Positions 1 to 11,377 are shown, counted from the first letter of the stretch. The stretch is 64,000 bases of DNA from an uncultured Bacteroidales bacterium (GCA_947176235.1 CAMWPM010000005.1:1-64000); one strand, 5' to 3'. Notes: generated by a model not told the origin, from the sequence alone. A program made the numbers and translations.

Positions 1-63
1 ACCGGCACTGGCACTCCAAATGTTATCACATAATGTTTTTCTCCGTTATAATATTTATTTTTT

Positions 64-75
64 CCCCCCCCCCCC
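64..75. repeat. Homopolymeric C tract (12 C)
   Basis: A run of twelve C follows a T-rich stretch, just upstream of a terminator hairpin. It lies outside any gene I can see. Such runs can slip during replication and are also prone to sequencing error. The first 80 bases otherwise hold no recognisable gene. Confidence 0.85.
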
Positions 76-80
76 GTCCT

Positions 81-128
81 TATCCCCGCGCTTCCGGAGC
101 GAAGGGTAGGGCGGGGGATATTTTTTTT
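81..128 (+). terminator. Intrinsic terminator of a gene left of the window
   Basis: An inverted repeat pairs 81-91 with 111-120, with one bulged G. It is GC-rich and followed by eight T at 121-128. The orientation suits a + strand transcript coming from the left, so it probably ends an upstream gene and insulates the nuo promoter. Confidence 0.7.
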
Positions 129-229
129 GTGTGACGGGATCGATCCGGGATTGCTCATGTTAAAAAGTATTAAATAATTTAAAAGAATATGGTGGCGGGA
201 GGCGGCTTGAGGGGATGTGGGTAACTTTT

Positions 230-261
230 TTTGGTTTGGCAGGAAATATTAACTATATTTG
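230..261 (+). promoter_or_regulatory. Bacteroidota-type promoter for the nuo-atp block
   Basis: TATATTTG at 254-261 matches the -7 consensus TAnnTTTG exactly. TTTG at 230-233 sits 20 bp upstream as the -33 element. Transcription would begin near 267, leaving a leader of about 60 nt before nuoA. Between the terminator at 128 and this site I see nothing else. It is the only convincing promoter I find for the 18 genes downstream. Confidence 0.8.
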
Positions 262-328
262 CACACTGAAAAACGAACCAACATTATTACCTGATTGGCA
301 ACAATCGGAAAATAATTAACAAAACAAC

Positions 329-709
329 ATGATTTCAACAAACATTTTTGAAATTCAGAACAATGATTTGCTGGCAATTGTGGCTCTCCTGACAGGTGTA
401 GCCCTCGTGGCACTCGCCATGTGGATTGCCGGGCTGATCTCGCCTCGTTCGTTCAATCCCCAGAAGGGTGAGGCTTATGAGTGCGGTATTCCCACTCGCG
501 GTGAGAGCATGACACGATTCAGCGTGGGCTATTATCTCTTCGCCATCCTGTTCCTGATGTTTGATGTTGAAACCGTCTTTCTATTCCCCTGGGCAGTGCG
601 TGTGCGCGAGCTGGGTGCCAACGGTTTGATCAGCATCGCAGTGTTCTTCTCAGTATTAGTATTAGGTCTGGTGTATGCCTGGCGGAAAGGAGCTCTGGAA
701 TGGAAGTAA
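329..709 (+). CDS. nuoA: NADH-quinone oxidoreductase subunit A
   Basis: A small membrane subunit of respiratory complex I, 126 residues. It is part of the junction between the peripheral arm and the proton-pumping arm. Three hydrophobic segments are visible (about residues 13-36, 68-90 and 95-118). The conserved loop with YECGIP near residues 50-55, carrying the family's loop cysteine, lies after the first segment, and FDVET lies in the second. The ATG at 329 follows the predicted leader. The 3' end overlaps nuoB by 10 bases, which suggests translational coupling. First gene of the nuo-atp block. Confidence 0.95.
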   Translation: MISTNIFEIQNNDLLAIVALLTGVALVALAMWIAGLISPRSFNPQKGEAYECGIPTRGESMTRFSVGYYLFAILFLMFDVETVFLFPWAVRVRELGANGLISIAVFFSVLVLGLVYAWRKGALEWK

Positions 710-1320
710 AAGATCAGATTACGACGAAAAGCATGCCTTACGAGGCATTCAAGGATAACGAGTACATTGAAAAGCTCGTGAGCGAGCTGCGTGCAAGCGG
801 CACCAACGTCCTTGTTGGTACGCTGGACAAGCTCATCAACTGGGGGCGGTCGAACTCCCTATGGCCCCTCACCTTCGCCACCAGTTGCTGCGGCATTGAA
901 TTTGTGTCGCTGGGTGCCGCCCGTTTTGACATGGCGCGGTTTGGCTGGGAAGTGGCGCGAGCCTCACCCCGCCAGGCTGACTTCATGATGGTGGCAGGCA
1001 CGATTGTCAACCGTATGGTTCCGGTATTCCGCCGTCTCTACGATCAGCTCGCCGAGCCTAAATATGTGATTGCCTGCGGCGGATGCGCTATCTCTGGCGG
1101 TCCGTTCCGCAAGAGCTACCACGTAGCCAAGGGTATCGAGGACATTGTGCCGGTCGACGTGTATGTGCCCGGATGTCCCCCGCGTCCCGAAGCCATGATC
1201 TACGGCATCATGCAGCTTTCACGCAAGGTGAAGGTGGAACGCTTCTTCGGAGGTGTCAACCGTCAGGAGGATCAGAAGAAATTCCTCGCCGAGCATCCCG
1301 TGCCGGGAGTGGACGACTGA
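700..1320 (+). CDS. nuoB: NADH-quinone oxidoreductase subunit B
   Basis: Carries the terminal [4Fe-4S] cluster N2, which passes electrons to quinone at the NuoD interface. The four expected ligands are visible: adjacent Cys63 and Cys64, Cys129 in CGGCAISGG, and Cys159 in VPGCPPRPE. The length of 206 residues is normal. A purine-rich AAAGGAG precedes the ATG at 700 inside nuoA, supporting this start. A 93 bp gap follows before nuoCD, with no hairpin or promoter seen in it. Confidence 0.97.
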   Translation: MEVKDQITTKSMPYEAFKDNEYIEKLVSELRASGTNVLVGTLDKLINWGRSNSLWPLTFATSCCGIEFVSLGAARFDMARFGWEVARASPRQADFMMVAGTIVNRMVPVFRRLYDQLAEPKYVIACGGCAISGGPFRKSYHVAKGIEDIVPVDVYVPGCPPRPEAMIYGIMQLSRKVKVERFFGGVNRQEDQKKFLAEHPVPGVDD

Positions 1321-1413
1321 TCGCAGTTGACGGCTAATTCAGTCCCTTTACCTCCCCGACAATCATTTATCTCATTTTTTTTACCGACAACACCACATTT
1401 TTCTTACTAAGAT

Positions 1414-3042
1414 ATGGCCAACCTACAGGAAAAGATTGCAGCAAAGTTTCCTCAAGCTACATTTGAGGAAGCCGATATTCTGCAGGTCAACATCCCTGAC
1501 GCCCAGCTCCACGACTTAGCAAAGACCCTGCGTGACGACGAGGATTTCGCATTCGACTACCTCGTGACAATCGTAGGCATGGACTGGACCGACAGCCTCG
1601 GGTGCGTGTACTATCTCACGTCGACCCGCCACAGCCACCACATCTCCATCAAGACGTCGACCACCGACCGTGATAATCCGATGCTCCACTCGTTAGCCGA
1701 CCTGTGGCGCATCGCTGTCTTTTATGAGCGTGAGGTCTATGACTTCTTCGGCATCATTTTCATCGGCAATCCCGATATGCGCCGCCTCTTCCTTTCGATC
1801 GACTGGAAGGGCTATCCCCTGCGCAAGGATTACGACATGAATCCCGAACTCAATCCCGTCAGCATCGAGAACGAGCGCCAGAGCGACTTCACCTACACTT
1901 ATGTGGAGACTCCCGACGGCAAGGTGGAGAAGAAAGAGGTGCCCATCTTTAAGGAAGATGACTTTGTGGTGAATATCGGTCCGCAGCATCCCGCCACTCA
2001 CGGCGTGCTCCGCTTCCGTACCGCCCTCGACGCCGAGACGATCAAGAAGATCGACGTCTATATGGGCTACATCCACCGCGGCGTGGAGAAACTCTGTGAA
2101 AATCTGACTTATCCCCAGACACTCCACTTCATGGACCGTCTGGACTATTTCTCGGCTCATAACTACCATCACGGTCTCTGCCTCTGCATCGAGAAGGCTG
2201 CCGGCATCGAGGCTCCGCGTCGCGCACAGGTGATCCGCGTGATGATGGACGAGCTTTCGCGTATAGCGTCACACTGCCTCTTCATCGGCACATTCTGCAT
2301 GGACCTCGGCGCAACGACGATGCTCTTCTACACGCTTCGTGTGCGTGAGCAGATTCTCGACATCATGGAGAAGACGTGCGGCGCCCGCATGACGTTCAAC
2401 TACGACTGCATCGGCGGCGTAATGGCTGATCTCGATCCCGATTTCGTCAAGGACGTGAAGGCTCTGCTTGCCGTTCTGCCTGACAATATCAAGGAATATA
2501 ACAAGGTGTTCACCGGCAACATCATTGCCCGCAACCGTATGGAAGGCGTGGGTGTGCTGACCCGTGAGGACGCTATCAGCTACGCCGTCACCGGTCCTTC
2601 CGGTCGCGCCAGCAACTGGGCGTGCGACGTGCGCAAGACCGATCCTTACAGCATCTACCCGGAGCTCGACTTTGAGGAGGTGACGCGCACAGAGGGTGAC
2701 TCCATGGCTCGCTTCAAGGTGCGTATCGCCGAAATGGAGCAGTCAGCCAAGATCCTTGAGCAGCTCATCGACAATATCCCCGAAGGCGACTATTGCGCCA
2801 AGGTGCCCAAGGTGCTCAAGCTTCCGGTGGGTCACTGGTTCCAGCTCGTAGAGGGATGCCGCGGTGCGTTTGGCGTCTACATCGAGAGCGACGGCTCCAC
2901 GCAGCCCTACCGCCTGAAGATCGCGCCTCCATGTCTGCCTCTCGCCTGCGTGGTGGATCACATCACTTCCGGCAACAAGATCGCCGACCTTATCACTATC
3001 GGTGGCTCACTCGACTATATCGTGCCTGACATGGACCGCTAA
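1414..3042 (+). CDS. nuoCD: Fused NADH-quinone oxidoreductase subunits C and D
   Basis: A single 542-residue protein joins NuoC (30 kDa subunit, about residues 1-150) to NuoD (49 kDa subunit, from about residue 180, beginning at NIGPQHPATHG). NuoD forms the quinone-binding cavity with NuoB and NuoH. Family motifs are clear: YEREVYDFFGI in the C part, and GYIHRGVEK and FRTALDAET in the D part. The C-D fusion also occurs in E. coli and is usual in Bacteroidota. It sits in the peripheral arm. The start ATG at 1414 follows a 93 bp AT-rich gap. Confidence 0.96.
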   Translation: MANLQEKIAAKFPQATFEEADILQVNIPDAQLHDLAKTLRDDEDFAFDYLVTIVGMDWTDSLGCVYYLTSTRHSHHISIKTSTTDRDNPMLHSLADLWRIAVFYEREVYDFFGIIFIGNPDMRRLFLSIDWKGYPLRKDYDMNPELNPVSIENERQSDFTYTYVETPDGKVEKKEVPIFKEDDFVVNIGPQHPATHGVLRFRTALDAETIKKIDVYMGYIHRGVEKLCENLTYPQTLHFMDRLDYFSAHNYHHGLCLCIEKAAGIEAPRRAQVIRVMMDELSRIASHCLFIGTFCMDLGATTMLFYTLRVREQILDIMEKTCGARMTFNYDCIGGVMADLDPDFVKDVKALLAVLPDNIKEYNKVFTGNIIARNRMEGVGVLTREDAISYAVTGPSGRASNWACDVRKTDPYSIYPELDFEEVTRTEGDSMARFKVRIAEMEQSAKILEQLIDNIPEGDYCAKVPKVLKLPVGHWFQLVEGCRGAFGVYIESDGSTQPYRLKIAPPCLPLACVVDHITSGNKIADLITIGGSLDYIVPDMDR

Positions 3043-3084
3043 TCAGAAATTCATCACGATCACACAAACGCTATAACACTCATC

Positions 3085-4161
3085 ATGTTTAAGTTTTCAA
3101 TAATAACCGACTGGATCAACAATCTGCTTCACGAGTGGATGCCCGGATGGCTTGCAACCACCATAGAATGTGTGGCAATCGGAGTCGGTCTGCTTCTCGC
3201 CTATGCGTTGCTCGCGCTGTTCTACATCTACTACGAGCGTAAGGTGTGCGCCGCTTTCCAGTGCCGCCTCGGCCCGAACCGCGTGGGTCCTTTCGGCCTG
3301 CTTCAGAGCTTCGCCGATATGTTCAAGATTCTGATCAAGGAGCTTATCTCGCTCAATCATATCGACAAGTTCCTCTTCGCCCTCGCCCCCTATCTGGTGA
3401 TCATCGCCTCGATGCTCGCATTCGCGGTGCTTCCCTGGGGCAACGGACTTCAGATCATCAACTTCAACATCGGCATTTTCTTCCTTATCGCCGTATCGTC
3501 GATCGGTGTGCTCGGCATTCTGCTTGCAGGATGGTCGAGTAACAACAAGTTCACGCTCATCGGCGCTCTCCGTTCGGGCGCGCAGATGGTGAGCTACGAG
3601 CTATCCATCGGGCTGTCGGTGCTCACTATGGTTGCATTCGCCGGCACGATGTCGGTGCCCGGTATCGTAGAGGCACAGAGCAATCTCTGGTTTATCTTCT
3701 CCGGTCATATTCCCGCCATCATCGCGTTCATCATCTATCTGATCGCAGGCACAGCCGAGACCAACCGCGGTCCGTTCGACCTTCCTGAAGCAGAGAGCGA
3801 GCTGACCGCCGGCTATCACACGGAGTATTCCGGAATTCACTTCGGTTTCTTCTACCTCGCCGAGTATCTCAATCTGTTCATTGTGTCGGGTGTGGCAGCG
3901 CTCCTCTTCTTCGGCGGCTGGATGCCTCTCCACATCCCCGGATTCGATACGTTCAACCACATCATGGATTACATTCCGTCGGTTGTATGGTTCATCGGCA
4001 AGGCGATCGCTCTGTCGTTCATCATCATCTGGTTCAAGTGGACGTTCCCCCGTCTGCGAATCGACCAGCTCCTCTCACTCGAGTGGAAGTACCTCCTCCC
4101 CATCAACCTCTTCAACCTCGTGCTGATGACGCTGATGATCGTCTACGGTCTCCACTTCTGA
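3085..4161 (+). CDS. nuoH: NADH-quinone oxidoreductase subunit H
   Basis: Membrane subunit that anchors the peripheral arm and shapes the quinone entry site. It has 358 residues and about eight hydrophobic segments. Family motifs are visible: [30 protein letters not shown] residues near 50-75, [24 protein letters not shown] residues near 220-240, and FFYLAEY after them. It is the last nuo gene before the inserted ATP synthase genes; atpD starts 54 bp downstream. That gap shows no terminator and no TAnnTTTG promoter. Confidence 0.96.
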   Translation: MFKFSIITDWINNLLHEWMPGWLATTIECVAIGVGLLLAYALLALFYIYYERKVCAAFQCRLGPNRVGPFGLLQSFADMFKILIKELISLNHIDKFLFALAPYLVIIASMLAFAVLPWGNGLQIINFNIGIFFLIAVSSIGVLGILLAGWSSNNKFTLIGALRSGAQMVSYELSIGLSVLTMVAFAGTMSVPGIVEAQSNLWFIFSGHIPAIIAFIIYLIAGTAETNRGPFDLPEAESELTAGYHTEYSGIHFGFFYLAEYLNLFIVSGVAALLFFGGWMPLHIPGFDTFNHIMDYIPSVVWFIGKAIALSFIIIWFKWTFPRLRIDQLLSLEWKYLLPINLFNLVLMTLMIVYGLHF

Positions 4162-4176
4162 TTCCCATTCCCCTAA

Positions 4177-5718
<1,542 letters not shown>

Positions 5719-5803
5719 AAAAACACAAGGTCAATCCATCGTTCTCTCACACTCTAACGAAAAAACACTCAACACTCAGCACTACAATAACTCTGACAAG
5801 AAA

Positions 5804-6052
5804 ATGACACTAAAGGTAATATCGGCTGAAGCAGTGCTCTTCGAGGGCGAGGTGACTTCCGTCACCCTGCCGGGCGAGATGGGCGCTTTCACAGTGCTCC
5901 GCAATCACGCCTCACTCATCTCCACCCTCGTGCCGGGGCAGATCGCCTATCGCGGTAAGGATGTGGCTGACAGTGCCGAGCCAGCGATAATCGAAGTGTC
6001 GGGCGGCATAGCCGTGGTGGATGACAATGTGGTGTCGGTGTGTGTGATCTGA
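5804..6052 (+). CDS. atpC: F1Fo ATP synthase subunit epsilon, short form
   Basis: At 82 residues this is only the N-terminal beta-sandwich of epsilon (typical start MTLKVISAEAVLFEGEVTSV and the PGEMGAFTVL region). The C-terminal helical hairpin of the roughly 135-residue form is absent. That hairpin inhibits ATP hydrolysis in many bacteria, so this enzyme probably lacks this brake. As far as I know short epsilon is common in Bacteroidota. It couples F1 to the c ring in the central stalk. The stop TGA comes 44 bp before atpB. Confidence 0.92.
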   Translation: MTLKVISAEAVLFEGEVTSVTLPGEMGAFTVLRNHASLISTLVPGQIAYRGKDVADSAEPAIIEVSGGIAVVDDNVVSVCVI

Positions 6053-6096
6053 TAAATCCTCTCTTCCGAATATAGCAAAACAATAGAAACTGACAA

Positions 6097-7338
6097 ATGA
6101 AACGTCGCATAACAACATTCCTGGTGGCTTGCCTCTCGCTCGTGTGGTGCATGAGCGGGTCGGCTCAGACTGATGCCGCTGTCGGGGGCGCTGACGGAGA
6201 GAGCACATCCGTGGCTTCCGCCCGCAGCGATTCCGAGAGTGTCAAGCAGGAACTTGAGGACGCCGACATCTTCCACGTGGAGGACGACATCGTCAAAGAA
6301 GCTGAGGAAAAAGAGGGCATCGACATCAAGGAAATCATTTTCGAGCACCTCGGCGACGGTTACGGATGGGAAGTGCCATTCAGTCATGAGAAGCGCATCC
6401 CGCTCCCGGTCATTGTCTGGGGCACCGACGGTCTTCACGTCTTCTCCTCCTCCCGTGTGGCTCACGGTAAGGCATGGAAGGACGGCGACGTCACGTTCAA
6501 GATAGCCGAAGAGGGCAAGTACCGCGGAAAGATCGTTGAAATCAAGGATGGCGAGGAAATCCGCCCATTCGACATCTCGATCACGAAGAATGTGCTGGCA
6601 ATTTTCATCGCATGTCTGATTGTGGTAGGCTGCTGCTTTGCGCTTGCCAGGTTTCACAGCAACGCTTCCTACCGGACCCCGCGTAAGGGGCTCGGCGCGT
6701 TCGAAGCTCTCATAGAGTTCATCTACAACGGTGTCATCAAGTCCACACTTAAGGACAAGGCTCCGAAATTCGCTCCGTATCTTCTCACGGTGTTCCTCTT
6801 CATTTTCTTCATGAACCTGCTGGGGCTCATCGTAGTGTTTCCCGGCGGTGCCAATGTGACGGGTAATATCGCCGTGACGCTGGTGCTTGCCATCCTGACG
6901 TTCCTCGTCACCAACATCTTCGGCAACAAGCACTACTGGAAGGAGATCTTCTGGCCCGACGTGCCACTGTGGCTCAAGTTCCCGCTTCCGATCATGCCAA
7001 TCATCGAAATCTTCGGCATGTTCACCAAGCCTGCTGCGCTCACGGTCCGTCTGTTCGCCAATATGATGGGCGGCCACATGATCGTGATCGTGCTGACGCT
7101 CCTCATCTTCATCTTTGCCTCGATGGGAGCCGTGGTGACAGGAACCACCACTGTGGTGTCGATTCTCTTCTCTGTCTTCATGCTCGTGATCGATGTGCTT
7201 GTAAGCTTCATTCAGGCGTACGTGTTCACGATGCTTTCCACCATTTTCATCGCACTCGCCAATGAGGAGCCGCACGGTCATCACGGGGAGGGCGATCACG
7301 GCAAGCCCGAAGCAGCGGCTTCGGCGCAAGCCAACTGA
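6097..7338 (+). CDS. atpB: F1Fo ATP synthase subunit a with long N-terminal extension
   Basis: Stator membrane subunit that forms the proton half-channels against the c ring. The protein has 413 residues, far longer than E. coli subunit a (271). Residues 1-23 look like a signal peptide ending at SAQ. Residues 24 to about 165 form an acidic, non-membrane extension that would face the periplasm. The canonical multi-helix domain follows, with essential Arg318 in LTVRLFANMMGGH. A His-rich tail ends the protein. The extension is usual in Bacteroidota as far as I recall. No atpI-like gene lies between atpC and atpB. Confidence 0.95.
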   Translation: MKRRITTFLVACLSLVWCMSGSAQTDAAVGGADGESTSVASARSDSESVKQELEDADIFHVEDDIVKEAEEKEGIDIKEIIFEHLGDGYGWEVPFSHEKRIPLPVIVWGTDGLHVFSSSRVAHGKAWKDGDVTFKIAEEGKYRGKIVEIKDGEEIRPFDISITKNVLAIFIACLIVVGCCFALARFHSNASYRTPRKGLGAFEALIEFIYNGVIKSTLKDKAPKFAPYLLTVFLFIFFMNLLGLIVVFPGGANVTGNIAVTLVLAILTFLVTNIFGNKHYWKEIFWPDVPLWLKFPLPIMPIIEIFGMFTKPAALTVRLFANMMGGHMIVIVLTLLIFIFASMGAVVTGTTTVVSILFSVFMLVIDVLVSFIQAYVFTMLSTIFIALANEEPHGHHGEGDHGKPEAAASAQAN

Positions 7339-7396
7339 TAAAACTTGAATAAACAATAAAAAACAATCATAACAACCACTTAAAACTACAACAGCT

Positions 7397-7639
7397 ATGT
7401 TAGGATTAATTTTAGCAGCAGAAGCATTGATCGGATTAGGCGCAAGCATCGGCGCAGGTATTGCAGCCATCGGCGCAGGTATCGGTATCGGCAAAATCGG
7501 CTCTTCCGCCATGGAGGCAATTGCCCGTCAGCCCGAAAGCGCAGGCGACATCCGTTCCAACATGATCGTGATCGCCGCTCTCGTGGAGGGTGTGGCTCTG
7601 TTCGCCGTCATCGTTTGTATCCTCGCTCTGTTCGTCTGA
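7397..7639 (+). CDS. atpE: F1Fo ATP synthase subunit c
   Basis: An 80-residue two-helix hairpin that forms the rotor ring. The loop carries the conserved ARQPE, and the ion-carrying carboxylate is Glu64 in ALVEGVAL. Compared with Na+-type rings, the helix-1 Gln ligand is replaced by Ile (in GAGIGIGK) and the Ser after the Glu is Gly. The ring therefore probably carries protons. A 58 bp gap precedes it and 48 bp separate it from atpF. Confidence 0.96.
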   Translation: MLGLILAAEALIGLGASIGAGIAAIGAGIGIGKIGSSAMEAIARQPESAGDIRSNMIVIAALVEGVALFAVIVCILALFV

Positions 7640-7687
7640 TTCCATTCGACACTACAGCGTTTATTTTAACAACATACCACTCTTTCT

Positions 7688-8185
7688 ATGGAACTGTTCA
7701 CCCCTGAAACCGGTCTGGTCATCTGGATGTTTGTGGCGTTTGCCATCCTCTTCTTCATTCTGTGGAAGTGGGCGTGGCCCGCAATCATGAAAGGTATCGA
7801 CAGCCGCGCCGACTTTATCGACAAGGGTGTGGAGTATGCCCAAAACGCGAAAGAGCAGCTTGACGACGCCCGCCGCCAAGCCGATGAAGTGATAGCCGAG
7901 GCCCGCAATCGCCAGGCAGAAATGCTGCGCGAGGCTGACCGGATGAAGACCACCATTATTGACGAGGCACGCCAGGCAGCCCAGACCGAAGCAAAGAAGG
8001 TCATGGAGCAAGCCAAGGCATCCATAGCCCAGTCACGCAAGGAAGCCGAGCAGAGCTTCCGCGATGAGGTGAGCGCATTCGCCCTCGACATCGCTGCCAA
8101 AGTCGTCAAAAACCAGTTGAAGGACGACAAGGCCCAGGCGCAGTTGGTCAACACCCTTCTTGACGAGATAGAAACGAAAAACTGA
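7688..8185 (+). CDS. atpF: F1Fo ATP synthase subunit b
   Basis: Peripheral stalk subunit, 165 residues. One N-terminal membrane helix (about residues 8-28) is followed by a long charged helix rich in Ala, Glu, Lys and Gln that forms the b dimer coiled coil. Length and composition are normal. It stands between atpE and atpH (49 bp to atpH), as in most atp operons. Its sequence is weakly conserved, so position and architecture are the main evidence. Confidence 0.93.
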   Translation: MELFTPETGLVIWMFVAFAILFFILWKWAWPAIMKGIDSRADFIDKGVEYAQNAKEQLDDARRQADEVIAEARNRQAEMLREADRMKTTIIDEARQAAQTEAKKVMEQAKASIAQSRKEAEQSFRDEVSAFALDIAAKVVKNQLKDDKAQAQLVNTLLDEIETKN

Positions 8186-8234
8186 TCGCAAGAACAGCAG
8201 ATTTCAACGATTTTCAACCACGCATCCTTAGAAA

Positions 8235-8783
8235 ATGAACGATAGCCTCATACCCCGCCGTTATGCCAAGGCTCTTCTCAAGTACTGCGACGAGAAGGGA
8301 ACTCAGCAGCGTGTCTACGGGCTGATGAACGCCCTGATAGAGTCGTTTGCGGCAAATCCCTCGCTTTCGGAGGTGATAGCCAATCCCTTTGTGGCAAACG
8401 ACGAGAAGCGCTCGCTGATCATGACGGCAGCCGGTGCCGACGCCTCGACTGACGAGACGCTGGAGCGGTTTATCACCCTGCTCATCACCAACAACCGCAT
8501 CGGCGGACTGAAGGAGATGGCGCTGGCTTATCGCGACCTCTATCGCCGTCAGGAGAAAATCTACCCCGTCAAGGTCACGTCGGCTGCCCCGCTTTCGCCC
8601 GATGAAGAGAGACGCCTTAAGGAGATCATACGCGGCCAGCTCGACGGCGGCTCGATGGAGTACACGTCGGCGGTCGATCCTGATCTTCTCGGCGGATTTG
8701 TCGTCGACATTGATTCGCGGCAACTCGACGCCTCCATTAAGAATGAATTGAAACAATTGCGTTTGAAATTACTCAGCAAATAA
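8235..8783 (+). CDS. atpH: F1Fo ATP synthase subunit delta
   Basis: F1 subunit delta (OSCP-type), 182 residues, linking the top of F1 to the b stalk. The start resembles the family ([13 protein letters not shown]). The C-terminal region carries the [30 protein letters not shown] signature, broken here as [10 protein letters not shown] and LDASIKNEL. atpA begins 11 bp downstream, so the two are probably translated together. Confidence 0.94.
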   Translation: MNDSLIPRRYAKALLKYCDEKGTQQRVYGLMNALIESFAANPSLSEVIANPFVANDEKRSLIMTAAGADASTDETLERFITLLITNNRIGGLKEMALAYRDLYRRQEKIYPVKVTSAAPLSPDEERRLKEIIRGQLDGGSMEYTSAVDPDLLGGFVVDIDSRQLDASIKNELKQLRLKLLSK

Positions 8784-8793
8784 ACAAAGCATA

Positions 8794-10371
8794 ATGATAA
8801 ATCCAAGCGAGATTTCGGAAGTCCTGAAGCAACAGCTCGAAAACGTCAGCTCCAAGGTGGAGTTTGAGGAAGTCGGAACGGTCCTGGAAGTAGGTGACGG
8901 TGTCGCCCACGTCTACGGACTCGAAAAGGTGTGTGCCAACGAGCTCGTAGAGTTTGAGAACGGCGTCAAGGGCGTGGCTCTCAACCTTGAGGAGAGCAAC
9001 GTGGGTGTCATCCTGCTCAACGACGTCAACAAGGTGACCGAGAACATGAAGGTGCGTCGCACCGGCAAGATCGCGTCGGTTCCCGTCGGCGACGGTGTAT
9101 TCGGTCGCGTAATCAACGTGCTCGGCGAGCCCATCGACGGTCGCGGTCCGATCGAAGGCGAGCTCCTCGACATGCCTCTGGAGCGCAAGGCTCCCGGCGT
9201 AATCTTCCGTCAGCCTGTGAAGCAGCCGCTACAGACCGGTATCAAAGCCGTGGACTCCATGGTGCCCATAGGTCGCGGTCAGCGTGAGCTCATCATCGGC
9301 GACCGTCAGATCGGAAAGACCGCAATCGCGCTCGACACAATCATCAACCAGCGCAAGAACTACGAGGCCGGCAAGCCTGTCTATTGCATCTACGTGGCAA
9401 TCGGACAGAAGGCTTCGTCTGTAGCCTCGATCGTCGAGAGCCTTCGCCAGCACGGCGCCCTCGACTATACCGTAGTGGTGGCAGCTACCGCAAGCGACTC
9501 CGCCGCCATGCGCTACTACAGCCCCTTCGTAGGAGTGGCAATCGGCGAGTATATCCGCGACACCGGCCGCGACGCGCTGATCGTCTACGACGACCTCTCG
9601 AAGCAGGCTGTCGCCTATCGTGAAATCTCGCTCGTGCTGAAGCGTCCTTCGGGTCGCGAGGCTTACCCCGGCGATATCTTCTACCTCCATTCGCGTCTGC
9701 TTGAACGCGCTGCCAAGATTATCGACAATCAGGAAGTGGCATCGAAGATGAACGACCTTCCCGAGGTGCTCAAGCCCATCGTAAAGGGTGGCGGCTCCCT
9801 CACGGCTCTTCCAATCATCGAGACGCAGGCAGGTGACGTGTCGGCGTACATCCCGACCAATGTGATCTCGATCACCGACGGTCAGATCTACCTCGAGACG
9901 GCTCTCTTCAACCGCGGCATCCGTCCTGCCATCAACGTGGGTATCTCCGTGTCGCGTGTGGGCGGTAATGCCCAGATCAAGCCTATGAAGAAGGTGGCAG
10001 GCACGCTGAAGATCGACCAGGCTCAGTTCCGCGAGCTTGAATCGTTCACCAAGTTCGGCGGTGACATCGACCCTGTTACGGCTCGTGTCATCGACCGTGG
10101 CCGGAAGAACGAGCGCCTGCTCATCCAGCCTCAGTACCATCCCATGGCTGTTGAGGAGGAAGTGGCAGTGATCTACTGCGGCGTGAACGGACTTCTGAGC
10201 AATGTGCCTCAGGAGAAGGTGGCTGAATTCGAAAAGTCATTCCTGCAGATGCTCAATGCCAAGTACCGTGCCGAAGTGCTCGACAAGATACGCGACGGAC
10301 AGCTCACCGACGACGTCACTGCCAAGCTCGCTGAGGTGGCAGCCGACGTGGCAGGACGCTATAATGCCTGA
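8794..10371 (+). CDS. atpA: F1Fo ATP synthase subunit alpha
   Basis: Non-catalytic nucleotide-binding F1 subunit, 525 residues. The P-loop GDRQIGKT is at residues 169-176, and YDDLSKQA and [11 protein letters not shown] are visible. Alpha alternates with beta in the F1 hexamer. The length is normal. It sits between atpH (11 bp) and atpG (59 bp), with no sign of a break. Confidence 0.98.
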   Translation: MINPSEISEVLKQQLENVSSKVEFEEVGTVLEVGDGVAHVYGLEKVCANELVEFENGVKGVALNLEESNVGVILLNDVNKVTENMKVRRTGKIASVPVGDGVFGRVINVLGEPIDGRGPIEGELLDMPLERKAPGVIFRQPVKQPLQTGIKAVDSMVPIGRGQRELIIGDRQIGKTAIALDTIINQRKNYEAGKPVYCIYVAIGQKASSVASIVESLRQHGALDYTVVVAATASDSAAMRYYSPFVGVAIGEYIRDTGRDALIVYDDLSKQAVAYREISLVLKRPSGREAYPGDIFYLHSRLLERAAKIIDNQEVASKMNDLPEVLKPIVKGGGSLTALPIIETQAGDVSAYIPTNVISITDGQIYLETALFNRGIRPAINVGISVSRVGGNAQIKPMKKVAGTLKIDQAQFRELESFTKFGGDIDPVTARVIDRGRKNERLLIQPQYHPMAVEEEVAVIYCGVNGLLSNVPQEKVAEFEKSFLQMLNAKYRAEVLDKIRDGQLTDDVTAKLAEVAADVAGRYNA

Positions 10372-10430
10372 TACTCCCACTAATCACTAATCATCACCGC
10401 ATCTATCCCAACCATTACCCGCACTAAGAA

Positions 10431-11297
10431 ATGGCAACACTCCGTGAACTTAAAGGCCGCATCGGCTCGGTAGCTTCTTCAGAGAAGATCACCGGTGCCA
10501 TGAAGATGATTTCATCTGCCAAGATGCACAAGGCCGAACAGGCTTTGCGCCGTCTGCAGCCCTACAGGCAGCAGGTCGAATCAGTGATCGGCAGCCTTCT
10601 GAGCAGCGACGCCACTTTTGACTCCCCGCTGCTCATGGAGCGTGAGGTGAAGAGAGTGACAGTGGTAGTGTGGGGGTCGGACGACGGACTGTGCGGAGCC
10701 TACAACGTCAATATCTCCAAGCAGCTTGCCCCGGTCATCGAGGGGTATGCCGACGATGTTGAGATCACGGTAATTCCCGTCGGGTCGAAGATAGCCAAAG
10801 CTGTGACACGAATCGCTGCTAAAAAAGGCGGTTTCAAGGTCGCTACGATGGAAGGAGTCGACTCAAAAAGCGAGGGTGAGGGTGTGAAAATGCTTCTCGA
10901 GCATCTCAAGCAGCTCTTCGTGAGCGGTGAGACCGACCGCATCGATGCGCTTTACATGAACTTCCAGAGTGTCTCCCGCCAGCGCCCCGTCGCCCAGCAG
11001 CTCATCCCTGTGGTAGGATCGACATTCAAGGCGGATGAGTCGGGCAAACCGTTCATCTTCGAGCCTGATGCAGCCACAATATTCCGTACGGTGATCCCGA
11101 TGTACCTGCTCGCTGTTGTGCAGGACATATTCACCGAGAACCGTGCGTCCGAGCAGGCGGCACGTGTCATGGCGATGCAAAGCGCCAACGACAACGCCAA
11201 GAAGCTCCTCGATCAGTTGCGGCTCGAATACAACAAGCTGCGCCAGCAGAGCATCACCACTGAGCTGCTCGACATTGTGGGCGGTCAGGTGAGATAG
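10431..11297 (+). CDS. atpG: F1Fo ATP synthase subunit gamma
   Basis: Central rotor shaft of F1, 288 residues. The N-terminal helix with the conserved KITGAMKMIS-type sequence and the C-terminal helix with ASEQAARVMAMQSANDNA match the family and form the coiled coil inside the alpha-beta hexamer. It is the last atp gene. nuoI begins 80 bp downstream with no terminator or TAnnTTTG motif between, so the block returns directly to complex I genes. Confidence 0.96.
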   Translation: MATLRELKGRIGSVASSEKITGAMKMISSAKMHKAEQALRRLQPYRQQVESVIGSLLSSDATFDSPLLMEREVKRVTVVVWGSDDGLCGAYNVNISKQLAPVIEGYADDVEITVIPVGSKIAKAVTRIAAKKGGFKVATMEGVDSKSEGEGVKMLLEHLKQLFVSGETDRIDALYMNFQSVSRQRPVAQQLIPVVGSTFKADESGKPFIFEPDAATIFRTVIPMYLLAVVQDIFTENRASEQAARVMAMQSANDNAKKLLDQLRLEYNKLRQQSITTELLDIVGGQVR

Positions 11298-11377
11298 TTC
11301 CGCCACTGACGACGCCCCGCCACGTAAGAAACGAAAGAAAAAGTAATAAACCGATAGAATCACAAAAGGAAATCCTT

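Noticed and set aside
5947..7512. A 521-codon open frame on the minus strand opposite atpC, atpB and atpE
   Set aside because: It is rich in His, Asp, Glu and Arg without any fold, and lies fully opposite three clear ATP synthase genes. The frame is open only because of their codon bias.
9229..10140. A 303-codon open frame on the minus strand opposite atpA
   Set aside because: No recognisable domain; a shadow of a strongly biased gene.
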